The notes under the pieces were generated by a model. That model searched no databases and was not told where the DNA came from. It worked only from the letters and a program-made list of their open reading frames with translations. From contig JAPEIS010000005.1 of assembly GCA_029531795.1 (NCBI GenBank), forward strand, positions 2,354,001 through 2,418,000: 64,000 bases of DNA. The letters run 5' to 3'. The translations under genes were made by a program, and so were the position numbers. Below, piece after piece: positions 1 to 13,180 of this stretch (position 1 is the stretch's first letter; every line of letters starts with the position of its first letter). The stretch is from Sclerotinia nivalis (Eukaryota > Ascomycota > Leotiomycetes > Helotiales > Sclerotiniaceae).

Positions 1-490
1 CTGAAGCTTTCAAGCATGGGCCTTGAAGAAAAATGATCGACAGTCCCCAAATTTTTCGCAGTCCAAATGATATATTAACAATCCATAATTTTGATATAAC
101 CCTAAGATCCGGAAGAAGTTTCAGAAAGTTCTATTTTGAAAGAAAGATTGGGATGGTCGAATGAATGTATTGGTTGTATGTATAGAAATGGATCGATCCG
201 GTTTTTGGTTTTTGGTCGTGGTACTCTGCTTTCCAAACCCCCCACTTCTGCCAAGGTGGTGTTCTGTTCCCAGAAATGCTCGAGTGAAATGCTCGAGTGA
301 AAAGCTCTTGTACAATAGTATTGTAAACTACCTAGTATGTACTGTGAAGTGTGCACTGTGCAGCAATTGCAAGGTTACTACTGTACTTGTGCTGTACTGT
401 GCTGTACTGTACTGTACTGCAATTATTTCCGTACGATCGTTGTGTGACACCGCCAACGATGTACTGTCCCACACAAATTGCCAATTGAGG

Positions 491-560
491 AGGAAGAAGA
501 TGAAGAAGAAGATGATGATGCAGAAGAAGAAGAAGAAGAAGAAGAAGAAGAAGAAGAAGG
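491..560. repeat. AAG/GAT trinucleotide microsatellite
   Basis: A near-continuous run of GAAGAA units, interrupted by GATGATGATGC, covers these bases. It gives the Lys-rich and Phe-rich spurious translations on the two strands. It is a simple-sequence tract with no coding support. Confidence 0.9.
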
Positions 561-1908
561 AATTGCTCTCCACTTTCTTCTTATGGGCCTTGGAAAATAG
601 TTTTAAAAAGAAGAGAAAGAAATGGGGATAACAAAGTGTAATAAGTGATGACAGATGTTGTGGTTGGTGGTGATCCGTGGTTGTACGGCAAGTACCTACT
701 AGGCAGGTAGGTAGTAAGATGTTTGGAATTCGGAAATCTAGCCCAAGTATCTTGGTATGGATCTATGATACCAATACCGGAGGATGAAGAAGGAAAGATT
801 GAAGCTGCAAATCAATGAACGAGGTATTTCTAGCTACACTCTTGCAGTACTTATAGGAAGGTTGAAATCATCATCAGTGGGGTTGGAAACGTCCCAAAAA
901 AAGAAAGACTGGTTACTTGATTGGGTGTTATATTGAAAACAGGCACATTGTTGTATATTGGTATTTCTTGTATTGGTATTGTGTAGGAGTACAACGCTTC
1001 ACACCACCATGGTCATGGTCCATGCAATCACTTATTTTCTTAGCTATTCTTGTAGCCATTGTAGGTTAGCTAAGGGTTATGATACCATGGATACTTATCA
1101 TTGGGGAGGACTAAAATGATTCCCTTTGCCAAATAGAATCTTCACGCCACCCGGTTGCATTTGCACGAGAGGCACAGGCACAGAGAAGAATGGGTAGCTG
1201 GCAAATACCTACACCCTCTTACCAATGTAGTTGGTGTACTGAGTCTGAATGTGGATGGAAGTGGGCTATCGTATAGAATGTATGTCGAGTTCACCAACAA
1301 ATTCATCATTGACTACCTAGGTATTTGACTTAGACCTCAATTACATAGAACACCTGGCTGCTTGCTGGTCGTCGTTACAGACCTAGGCCGAAGATACTGC
1401 ACGTAGTGGTGACTTACTCGACCTTTTTTCATCTCGACTTCGTTTCCGTAACCACCCCCTCAATCAGTCATCTCGAATTCATTATCATTATCCAATGAAT
1501 TCCCCTCGCGCCTAGTCCCTTCCTTCCTTACCAGACTCCAAACCTATGCCGAAACCCTACAACACAGGCGTAAGCTAGGGATTTTATTCCATGTCCCTTG
1601 TCCCATGCTAGTATCGGAATATTGTACCACTTGGATCCAAGTGGGCGGAGCCGGGATGAAATTAGCGGCACAACTTACCGTTCAAGCCTTGTCTAAGTTG
1701 TCTTACTCCTTTCTCCTCTCTCCCCCATGTCTTGCTTGGCATTGTCTTTTTTTAATTTTATGTGAAAATAAAAACGGATGCACTCGACAAAGGACCCGGA
1801 AGTTTTTGTGCTGTATTATATTGGGATTCTACTAATTACCATATTTAATATCTAATACCTGTTTATAGTGCTGCACCTCAATTACTTACACTGTATAAAT
1901 TTATCTAG

Positions 1909-1954
1909 GTATATGCATATGTATACGTATATGTATATGTATATATATATGTAC
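1909..1954. repeat. Alternating TATG/TATA tract
   Basis: This is a 46-bp run of almost strictly alternating purine and pyrimidine (TATGTATACGTATATG-type). It is a simple repeat of the kind that can melt easily. No gene is nearby. Confidence 0.8.
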
Positions 1955-4900
1955 CTATGGAAGCGACCATCGAACGAGGTCAATTCGAATATGAGCCAGA
2001 TAGAGTCAGTAAATGGAATAGCTTGGCAAAACAAAACCATGGAAGAAGTGGAGAATAAAGAGTGATGAACTCAGAATGGCTCGAGGGTTAATCAAATCAT
2101 TAAGCGCAACTGTATAATGCACAGACAATGTAGTTTGATGCTTTCCAGGTGTAATTTAATTATTAAGGAGACAAACAGCTAATGACCAGCTGGACACTAC
2201 GACGGATAAAGAAATGATATCATACGTCAATGACATCCCAGTTGCAGATTTGTTAAGTAACTTAGAGTAAGTAGTAAGTCTTACCACCAGCATTTGTATG
2301 TTCAATAGATTCATATGTATCCAAGCGACTAATTCATCATTTGTCTGATTGTTCATACTCAATTCATTTCCCCCCCCATATTTCGCATGAGCTTTTCTCC
2401 ATTGAGATTGTTGCACATGTTGTATAACATCCACAATCCACACCCAGATCCTCATTCCCGGAAGATCAATTCAATTCGATATCATTTTCCGCGTTGAAAC
2501 GTAAGACTGATATGATTGGATGCTGGTGAACCCTCTAGAATGTTTCGCAGTGATCCCATTGCAGTGGTTCATTGATTTAGTGGATCGAGAATGAATATGT
2601 GAGTTCTACAAGTGTGGGAGCACAAGGGCTCGACTTTCCATTTCTATATATCTTTACACGGATTTTCAGGCATGATCCCTTTTCGTGTGGAATTTATCCG
2701 GTACTAATGCCCGTATATAATTCTTCTTCAAGGTTCTTGATGACCCGACGATAAGCTTACAATTACTTACAAAAGGATTAATACCGTAGATGTATGCCGG
2801 GATTGATTACTTAGCTACATTATCCATATTATCCATATTATCCATACTTTCGCCAATTTCAATATATCCAATGATGGCTCTCACCTAAGGTACCTCCCTA
2901 GGTACTATCTACTCCGTACTTTCCAAATGAAGCCTGGTAGATATACTCGAGTATCTCTGAAGAGACGATCATCCCACTCTTTCTTGAAATTTTCCTTCAA
3001 AACATTGTTTTCTTAATTTGCAATATACCTATGTACATTGCAAGATACTACTAATCCTCAAATTTGATATCCTCCTTTGATCTTTAGTCCAATGATAGCA
3101 CCGAGGAATTAATTTCATTTCTCCGGTCGCTTTTCTAAGATTAACTAACATCATCTATACCAACAGCACGATTCAATCTTCACATTTACTCTTTTTGACT
3201 TCGTGCTTACCTTACTCCACTTGTGCCTGAGCCAAACCATACGCATTTATGGAAATAGATGCGAGTGATCGTCAGGATCCTGGAGGTGAACTTCAATACA
3301 TCACGATTCGTGATTCTGCCATGGTTCAAAGCTCATGCATACAGAATCTGTCGAATCTTATTGTGCTCGTTGTACTCACACATTGCATCTGCCATCGTAT
3401 TTACATTTAAATTGATATTCATATCCACCATCTGCACCATTGCATCACGTCGGCAACTCATACCCAAATATCAAAAAATATATCAGCGTTACCAGGAAAT
3501 TATCATATCCTCTTTGAACTAGGCATGCTTTATTCTCTTTACCGCCATTTAACAAAAGCTCTATCAGATTCCAGCTGCGTGGTAACCCCCTGCGAACGTT
3601 TCATCATGGGAGAGAATTCCAGGATGAAATTCACGAGAGCTTGTCGGTGTAAGCCTCATTTTCAGGCTTTCAAAAGCTGAAAATGCTGTGAAGATAATAC
3701 GGAATACGATGCATGAAATGCATGCCAAAGTGCGGGAACCCGTGGAGAAGTAATATTCTTGATGTCAAACTCCTCATAATGCAATCACAAGTAAGATTTT
3801 AACATCATATCACACCGCTCAACTACAAAAGCAATGCTGCACATCTTTCCAGTTATATCATGTTCCGATCTTATACTTGGGCCTGATATTCTTCACAATA
3901 CTAGGTACATCATATCGTGTCGTGTAGCTGTGAAGCGAAAATTGTCGGTTCATTCCTATCATGATTATTCGCTCTCAATCCTCTCCGACTTAGGATATGA
4001 TATAGGATGGGTTGCTCACTGACAGTACAGGATTTACACATATACAAACAAGAAGCTAGTCTATATGCTGCTGAACTACATTTTGGCCGAACTACTAACA
4101 CTTGAACCACTAGATCATTTCCTGCCACTTTCCTTCTCAAGAATAGTGGGAATTTGTGGAATCTATTGACTCCACTTTTTCGACGACCCGACAGTTTGGT
4201 AACAGCAATGTGGAGAATCCTGCGGCACAGGGCTACTTATGTAGAAATAGTCACATGGGCCACCCACCGTCACCTACGTACATCATCCACCTTTTAGGAG
4301 CGAGGCGCTCTATCCGATATAAGTCATCTATCAATGGGAGGGAGACGATCCGAAGATCAGAACTAATAACTAATGCCGACCGAGGTATTTACCCCTAACT
4401 GAATTTATATTACTTAGTACTTTGCTTTCAGCAAGATTTCAAAGGATGCACCCTTGATTATTAAATCCTTGTTCATTTATCAATCAATCGAGCCAAATTT
4501 CTACTCGGCTTCTCAGATGATCTCTTTGGTTAATCCGCTTGGCTTGGCTCTAATTGTATACTTTGAGATTCGTGTATTGGAAAAAAAAGAAAAGAACGAA
4601 AGGAAGAAAGGAAACTATTTTATCATTCTACAACGTAGTACTACCTCCTGTTAAACGTTACAATCAATGCTTCGATCGCAATGTCTTGGTTTGAAGACAA
4701 TTAATGCCCATCTATCACCAATCTATCATATTATGGCGTGAACTATTTCATTTACAATATTGTTATCTACGAAATCTTGGACCTTGACCAATTCTGGAAG
4801 CAGGTGGATTCAAATCAGACAGGGGCTTACTGCACAAGTCCATGGAGCTGGGTCTGTATTCCGTCCAACAACAATGTGGCTAATGATTGTGACACGAAGG

Positions 4901-7900
4901 TGAGAGTTGAGTTGAGATCCGACAATAATCCCAATTGCTTGATCTGATGTCTCAGAAACTTGCATTAGAGGCGTTGATCACATTCTTCTTTTTTGTTTTG
5001 AATCATTTCCCGCAGTAATATTGTCTCAAACGGCAAATTGCAGCTCTAGAACATCACTGAAACAGAACAGACTCGACTATAAGGCTGGAGAAGTATCGTT
5101 GTCCTTTCCTACGTATGCAGCCTCCCGCATTGCCAAGCCACTTAAAGACCAGCAAACACTTACAGAAATTTGATTCTCAATCACTGATAGTGCAGCATTT
5201 TCTTCTAAATAGTCCACAGAAAGAGTCTTGCTGTGTAGGATCATCCTCTAGTAGTCACATGTCGAAGCGATGGACTGTACAACTCATCAAATCCACTGGC
5301 GCTGCTTCATTCCTCACCTCCGGCGCCAACAGTTGTAAATAACTTCAAAGATGCGACCTAATTTCTGACCACCCCTTACCACTGTTGTTTCGATACAAAA
5401 CATCTGATTGGCAAAACCAGGTATCCGGAATTATGTGGTGCCAGCATGCAATACAACACTTCCACACTAACATTCCAGTTTCTTCACTCATGTCCTAATT
5501 GAGTACCACGCCGAACAATGTCATCACCCTGATGTAAGACTTACCCTGCTCATTCTGTCCTCGTATTTTGGGGTAAGCCGATTAAGCAAGAGGCTTCTCA
5601 CTCGTGTCACCATATGTAACTTTCTAACTCCTTAATCTTCTCTTTTCTCTTTTGTGGATCGGAATATTCTTTTTCTAGGTTTTCCCATGGTTGGTCAATA
5701 TCCAATACCGAATTCCTGGAACGAAGGATCCTATCCCTGCCGGAGGAGCTTTGAATAAATAGTCAGCCGGCCCAACATTCGCGTGGCATGTCTAATTGGC
5801 GTGGCTGGACTCCAATAGTTTAATTGGTGCATGGCTCGGCATGTCAGCAATTCGCAATTCATCGGTTCGCTCCGCCGCGCTTAGCTAAGGGGAGAATATC
5901 AGTGAGGGTGTCAGCATTGTCATCATTAATTCAGCCCTGCGTCTGCTGCAGTCATTGTTTAGTGCACCACTAAAATTTACCAGAGAAGATTCTTTCCCCG
6001 AGATGACCAGCTGAAAGAATATCACGGTCTGAAGATACTTGCTTCTTCAATGAACATCATACCCAATCCCTAGCTGTAATTGATTCATGCCCAACTATTA
6101 CATGGGTTCCTTCCATTCCAAAATAACAGACACGGATTTCTTCGACAGAACTCTGACTAATCACTAATCTCTCAAGTATCCTCTTCACACTATCTAGTGT
6201 GTAGTGTGTAGTGTATATCAGATATCACCCCACACCAACCTTTATAATCTACTCTACAAGCAATGAAGATAGCTATCCCACCAGAAGATACAGGGATCCA
6301 TACTCGAACCCCATTTCCTAAACTCCATATGATGCTATGTCTCCTCAGAACAGCTCTCCAAATCACAGAACAATATATAGCCATCCATTCGTGCGAACAT
6401 AATATTGATATCTCGGAACATTTGCATTTACATTTAGCTACTCTTTTGACGAGAATCTGTAGCTATTAGATAGTGACTATTAGCTCGTGATTGAAATTAT
6501 TATACTGAGCATCGTCGATCGACCTTGCATCTGACTCATCGGCGGCTTATGCAGCAGTGCTCGAGTATAGTCGGTACGCCATTTTAAACAATCTCAACAC
6601 TGCTTCGCAATCCCCGAGACTAATCTGGCCTGCTGCCTTTTACCGCTCGATCCATATCCATACCTGTGCATCAAAACTCACAATAGAACATAGAATATAG
6701 AATAACTCATAGTAGAATATACGGGATCTCCCCAAACAAGACAAAAAGGAACAAAAACTCGGATATCACTCTAGATCTCGCTGCCAAGCTTCATCAACTG
6801 CATTGCTGGCCCGGCTCTTACACACGTGGCTTCTCTGGTTCACATCGTCGAGAATATGTAAATATGTAAATGTGTGAATATGCAGCCCTATTCCGTCTTT
6901 CTGGTTTTAGATTATGAGGTATAAGGTTAGGAAGTTGATAGTGGTGAATATTTAGACGGGGTTTTTATTATCGCTGCCCGCTTCTGTGGAATTGCTCAGA
7001 TGGAGTGTGGTGTAGAATAATAGGCTAGATATTGGTAGCTTTCTCGAAGAATATGTTTGTGTGTATATATGTATAGATAAAGATGAGGAAAAAAAGATAC
7101 ATCAATACTCTTCTCGCAATACTCACCCGTATCTGACGAGACGAAACGATTTGATCATTAGCCGCGCTCGCGGCTTTCATGAAGAAATTATGCGTCTCAG
7201 TATTTTACCATCTCACTGGTATGGTACTGTGGAGTGTGGAGATACATACCTACCCACTTAGTACATTTCATATTTCCAATACCAATACCAAAAAAACAAG
7301 AATCGGAAATACATGTATGAAATGTATATCGTTCTGGCTTGAGTATACTTCTTGTCCGGTAAACATATATCAAGTGAATTATTCGCCCGGTTTTGCATTT
7401 TTATCTAGATGACTGTCTGCCTATTAGAGCAAAGCTCAAATTTAATTCTAAGTCTCCATTGTGGAAAGTGTGGGATAGATCGCTGGATGAATGATGATGA
7501 TAGATCGTTGGGAGGGGATATTTTACTTGTGGTATAGTAATAGTTGGTGCTTTTTCCTTTGAGGATTTGTGGGTTTATGGGTTTGGAGTGAGTGAGGTAG
7601 GTGGTTTTTATATTTTGTGTATGCGGTGGGTTTAATGTTATGATATGCGATGAGTTGGATGACTTGAATGGATGGATGGAAAGTTAGTTGGTATTGTGCA
7701 GGTTGAATATTATGGCTGGATGGATTAAAATGAGAAAATATATCCTGTGATAGTTTGTGAGGATGCAAGAACTAGAGGCACGAGCGATGTGTTTTTCAGG
7801 GTACGAATAGAATTAGGGGTGAGTAAGATGACTTGGTTGTTGGATTATTCATTGTTGTTTGTGATTTTTGGTGGGAGGGAAGATGTTGGAGGTCCGCGGG

Positions 7901-9985
7901 GAGAAGGGGAAATTGGGAATCGAGGGATAGCATGGGAATGTGGAGATTTGGTGGTATCTGGAAGAACCTGAAAAGTATAAAGGGATAGATAGACAGTTTT
8001 ATACTACTCTGCTGACTCCATTCTCCAAACAAATCCTTTTCTTCTCTCCTCTCTTTCGCTCTCTCGAGTTCAATATCTCGGGGGAAAAAATACTTCTCAT
8101 CTCCTCCACAATCTCCTCAAGAACACCTCCTCCATCTTTCCCTCTTTAATATAATCCAAATCCAAGTTACAAATCTTCTGAATAAGGACTTCTATACCTT
8201 GGAGATCAGGGAAGGGCGAGATTCTCAATGTTCGTCATACAAGTGGAAGAGAGGAAAGAATTGTATCACACAATACCAGGGGTGGTTGCGAGGTTTTGAC
8301 AATATACTACCTCTTCTTTTTTACAGAACTTCTATTTTTATTTCCGCGATATAGTTATCCTAGCTCTTTTGCGAATTTGTAATTTTGACTACATGTGTTA
8401 TAATGGCCGCCTAACTGTACTGAGCGATGCATTACAAATTTCAGATTGACTAGATAATGAAAGGCCTTTTCCGCGTGCTGTTGAAGTTATGAAACGTAAA
8501 TATGACATGGGGATTCTAAAGTCTGCGTATCATCATCATTTTTAGCATGAATATGGAAATTTGAGAAATATGAAGTAGGATGGCGTACATTGCAGTGCGA
8601 GTGCAGCACTACATCGAGTTCATTAAGGTGCTCAGATATAGAGCTGATACATCTGATGCAAGAAAAAAGTGCAGAAATAGATTCTTATATTTTTATCCCT
8701 AAATATTACCTGTTCTCATATGATTTCTCATATATTTCTCTCCTTTGGCGACTCAAATCTTATGCATGCAAAATTTTGAACTTGTTATGGGGAAATTATC
8801 CTTCGATTCTCAGCATTGCGTTTCCTAAACGCTTTTCCTTTAAGTATTCGAGAATACACACGATAATCTACCATTTTCAAAACATCATAGCACCGCATCC
8901 ACCGCATCCACCACCTCTCATTCCTGCTAAATCATTTCCTTCTTTCGCCTTCTCAGTAGTGTCCAAGTGCAACTATCTGATCCCTTCAATTACTTTACCT
9001 TCCCTTATTCTCTAAAAACTTTTTGTCCTCATTCTCCGCACAACATTCCCTACGAAATTCCACTTATCTATCCTCCCATCTACCACAATTTCTCCTCACC
9101 CCTATTCTTCACCCCTTCCTTTCCCCTTATTTACTCTCTCTCCACCCATTTCCCTAATCTCACTCGGTCCTCCATCTCTCCCTCGCCACCCCACCTTACC
9201 CTAATTATTCGCCCTTTCCCTCTGCAGCCATCATCTTCTCCTCATCCTCCTGAGCTTTCTTCTCACAGTCCGGATATAACTCTGGGAATCTATTGTATTC
9301 GATTCTAAACGACGGACACTGTCTCGAAAATGCCGGCAATTTAGATTTACAATTAAGATTCACTTTATCCGTAATGATTTCGCGGTCCTCGTGACCGCAT
9401 TTGTACGCTCAGAACCATTCTGTGCACATTTTCGGTGTTAGGGGGACGGGGGGGGGGAGGTTTGCTGTGGTTGAGGGGTTGAGGATTGCGATGATGGCGT
9501 GTTGATAGGGTTTGATGCTTGTGTTTAATAGAGGAGATGTTGTTTGATGCGAGTCGGGATTTGTTAGGCTATGACTAGATTTATTTTCTTCGTAGTAGAC
9601 TTTAGATTTAACTCAAGTAATCTTACAACAATACTATTTCTTTGAAGTATCGTATGTGCGTACTTCCGCAAGGTGCGCTGCCTCTAATCTTGTATCTCTG
9701 AAGAACAAAGATATATAAGATGGAGTGAGATTATTTGATCGTGTGTGAACTTGATGATGGAATTTAGTTAACAAAAGATGTATGTTTTCTTTTCATGAGG
9801 TGTTTTAAAGAAGAATAGGTTTCATCAACTTTGAAGGATTAAATACATTTTGAGAAGTGATTCAGTGAATTAAAATCATGATTCTGATATTGATATAGAT
9901 ATTGAGCCCCAGTCATCTCATTTGATGTGGTGAGATTTGATCATGATGAATATGAAAAGATTGAGGAAATGTTCACTCACTCACT

Positions 9986-10023
9986 CATCAAATGAATTGT
10001 TGAATTCAACAATTCATTTGATG
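9986..10023. repeat. Perfect 38-bp palindrome
   Basis: The left arm CATCAAATGAATTGTTGAA is followed immediately by its exact reverse complement, so the two 19-bp arms have no spacer. It lies in a gene-free region. It could extrude as a cruciform or mark a transposon footprint; nothing in the flanks decides between these. Confidence 0.95.
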
Positions 10024-11493
10024 TTAAAGTCTGAATCAGAGAGAGACTTCTTTCAAATGATAACCTTTAATGATTCCCACTTTAGCTTAGTTCTGCTCTG
10101 CTTTTCCTTCCCCAGGGTGTACGTAATCTCAATGTACCTCTTTTCAAAATTGGAATCCTGGAGTTGTCTCAATCAACAGCACGATGATATCTAATTGTGT
10201 AATTTTATTAATCACAGCTTGTGCATGTCTAAGTAAATTGACATAATCCTTGGAAAAATTGCAGTAACTGGACATATTTTGATGCCTTGCACCGCATCGT
10301 GAAGCTAGAAGTTGGCATTGATTCGAATTAGGGGTTTCATACAACGACATGCAGCTCAAATACCAGGAATATTGACATCAAATATGGTGCACCCTCCGCA
10401 TCTTCCATTATTTCCGTCCTCATAGCGACACATAGCTATAATGCAAGTTATATCTTTATCAGAATGGCCATACGGCGATCATGTCTTCCATTATTTTCAT
10501 CCTCATCTCTCAGTCTAGAAATGCAACTGCAAATCTGTGACTGTGCCTATTTTGCACTCGCATTCCATCTACATCCCCATCAAGAATAATATTGTATCGC
10601 TTTCCGAGGTGCTCATCCGTTGTTCACAAAAATAGTTAGGCCATTATCATGCACTGTGGTATTTTCCGTAATTTGATTGAGTTCAATATTACGGGGAAGA
10701 TCAAGCTTGATTGCTGCATTATCATGCATGTTGGTAGTATCACTCATATTTGCATTTTGATTGAGTTTGACCGGAAAAAGGTTTAACTTTGTCATCAATG
10801 AATTCTATCTCAGGATCGGGATCTATATCGGGCACAAGGCATAGATATAGGTTGTTCATATCCATGAGCCCTTCTTGGCGCCATTGCTTTTCAAGATATA
10901 CTTCGCGTTTTCTCAAGATGATTCTTCCTTTCTTCTCATCATCATAAGTTATCATAGAGTCCATCAGTCTTCTATTATACGAGAAAGGAATGGAATACAA
11001 AAGAAATGATCGGACAAAGATGAAAGAAATGTTTTGTAAAGAGAGTGTTGTTGAGGTGTGATCCCTATTTTATTTTTGATTTTTCTTCGGGTTGGTTGAT
11101 CAATTATCGGAATGAAATTGTTGAGGTCACAGAGAGTTATAGACATAAATTGATTCAGGGCTTGTTTCTCTTCCCCTTTCAAATAACATTTTTCTAAGGT
11201 GAATGCATGGTTTGTTGGTCCAAGGATCTTAAAGAGATAATATTAATTCGCCAATTGAATGGTAATACCAAATTGTCTGCAAAGAAGTTGTGAAAGTAAA
11301 TAGAATTGACTGAAACTAGCCAGTTGACTGGGTTGGAACCTGAGGCCCTGTAAAGTCAGGTCACTGAACTATGTAACTATCGGTGGTCCCCTCCTTCATA
11401 ACTATCACTTATATGATGATAATGAGTGAATAAGGATGGAAAAGTAAACGGTTACAACCACTATATTAAATCGAGCCAGCCTGCTCTGATAAC

Positions 11494-12115
11494 TCAAGAT
11501 GATCTTCTCAAGCGCGTTTCTAGCATTACAGTTTGTCCGTCACCAGCCTTGTATACCTCCACAAGCTCCAAGCCGACTTCCTCGAATACGCCATTCCATT
11601 CTCGAAGGGATCGAACCTTGCCACAAATTGTGAGTAGCGCTAAATCAATCCAGTACGCGGTCCATGGACCACCTACAGTTACCTGGTCAGGCAGGAGCAT
11701 ATCACCGACTACGAGCCGTGAGTCCTGACCCATAGCCGATGTGGTGTTCTTGAGCATAGGCACGACTAGTTTGTCGAAAAAATCGTGGAGAACACGACGC
11801 ATGAAGTAGACATGGGCATCTAAGAACGTAGTTTTAGTCCCATCCCTTGGGGTACAAACTTGGTAGGATACACTTACTTTTGATAGGCTGTAGCGTCAAC
11901 ATATCATATGCCATTGCTTCGATACCTGGGATATCCCCTGGTTTTAACGATTCGATCACAACTGGGAGGTCCTGCAAGATGAGTTTGCCACCAAATGGGC
12001 AATGGTGCTGTATCTGTAGGAGGGACTGACCCCTGCCGCCGGCAATGTCGACCACAAATGGACGTTCTAGATCCTTCTTGACCTGGGTCTCTAGGTCTTG
12101 GAAATGGAAACAATC
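11494..12115 (-). pseudogene. O-methyltransferase C-terminal remnant (5' truncated)
   Basis: This encodes about the last 190 residues of a plant-COMT-like, SAM-dependent O-methyltransferase (Methyltransf_2 family), a type common in fungal secondary metabolism. Reading the minus strand, the first exon (12,115-11,878) carries the SAM-binding motif VDIAGGRG and then LILQDLP, the usual post-motif segment. A good 58-bp intron (GTAAGTG...TTCTTAG, 11,820-11,877) leads to AHVYFMRRVLHDF, which contains the conserved catalytic His region, and to the C-terminal LVVGDMLLPD segment. The stop is at 11,494. Family members are about 380-430 residues, and the N-terminal dimerisation half is missing. Upstream, an in-frame TAG at 12,116-12,118 closes the frame unless it is a splice acceptor, and no N-terminal domain is recognisable further up. 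I infer a decayed or truncated gene. A live gene with unrecognised 5' exons is less likely. Confidence 0.7.
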
Positions 12116-12303
12116 CTAGAATCGGGAAATTCTTGTACGCCATCGGTAAACCCCTCTACTCCATCAATTTTTTTACTCAACCGAGTATGTACGCTGTAAA
12201 GGAAAGAAAAGGGAACAAAAAAAAAGAAACGAGAAGCAAACGACGACCCCAGAAAATAATCCTCCACTGACAGCATCACCGCAACCATGCTCCGATCATC
12301 ATT

Positions 12304-13180
12304 TCAATCAATGATGATTAAGCCATCCATGTTTGAGTCGTGATTATGCTCAAGCGCATGGACGTCCAACAACCAACTGACTTCGAATGAACCGGCATCG
12401 AAATCTACATCCACGTCCACGTCCCTAGACTCAGAGGCTTCTGTCTCAGTATTTTGAACCTCAATGGCTCCGGAATCTGCACAGTCTTCGAGAACCGTAT
12501 CGAATTATTGAGGCTCCACCAGGAAATCGGGTGTATGCTTGGCCCTCTGATAGGGAGACAGAAGGCGCAACGTCGGAGACCAATGAGGAAGGGACCGAGG
12601 AAGAAGAGACCTAGGAAGAAGAGGGCGAGGAGGAAGAGGACGAGGAGGAAGAAAGCGCTGGGGGAGCGGTCGAGGAGACAGGGGTAACATCCCGCAGAGC
12701 AGATCGCATCTCAAGATCTTGGAGGGGATCGAGAGATCGCGGAAGAACGAAAGGAACGGGAGGAGAGGAGGTGTTGTCCTGAGCCACAGGATCAACTATA
12801 GGACCACCACTGGCTAGTCGGGGAACTGAGGCTCGAGGGGGACTATGAACAATCCGAAGTCGAGGACGAGGGACGCCAACATTGCCAACGCTCCAAATTA
12901 TTGGAAGCGGGCCAAAATCCGCACCAACCATTCTGTAAGTATTATCCGTGCCAGTTGGCACGAGATGATAACCTCCAGGTGGTAGCAAGGGAGCAGCGGA
13001 GCCAAAGGGAGTGGTGATAACGACGTACCCTTTTCTTCGGGGAAGGGTGTCAGGAGGGATGTAAACATCATTCTGTCCGGGAGGTGTGCCGGCGGAGCGA
13101 TGTTGGGCCACCAAAGGTGGGGCGGAGACGTAAGGACCCATCTGATGGGCGACGAAAGAACCGTTGTTACCGAAATCCAT
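12304..13180 (-). CDS. Hypothetical Pro/Ser-rich protein, split or unusual 3' end
   Basis: I do not recognise this protein. A minus-strand ATG frame runs from 13,180 to a TAG at 12,611 (189 aa). It is rich in Pro, Gly, Val and Arg (for example PPGQNDVYIPPDTLPRRKG) and ends in a poly-Ser tract. A second frame follows on the same strand from about 12,513 down to a TGA at 12,304. It is acidic and coding-like (EVQNTETEASESRDVDVDVD), but it is in another phase and has no good start codon. Either an intron I cannot place joins the two, since donors near 12,610 are weak, or a stop plus frameshift has broken one gene. The O-methyltransferase remnant lies just downstream on the same strand. No domain, signal peptide or membrane segment is visible. 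Confidence 0.4.

Larger units (their letters stand above)
1..11493. other. Gene-poor intergenic region
   Basis: I see no reading frame here that looks like a real gene. Open frames are short, many begin at non-ATG codons, and their translations are low in complexity or random. The stretch holds an AAG/GAT trinucleotide tract near 491-560, an alternating purine-pyrimidine tract near 1,909-1,954, short ATTATCC repeats near 2,818-2,847, pyrimidine-rich DNA at about 8,990-9,290, and a perfect palindrome at 9,986-10,023. A tRNA-like relic on the minus strand near 11,325-11,391 is described under findings. Confidence 0.6.

Noticed and set aside
10613..11182. Three overlapping minus-strand frames with protein-like composition (for example DDEKKGRIILRKREVYLEK).
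   Set aside because: The frames are short, in different phases, and I could not place splice sites that join them; no domain is recognisable. It may be a decayed gene, but support is too thin to list.
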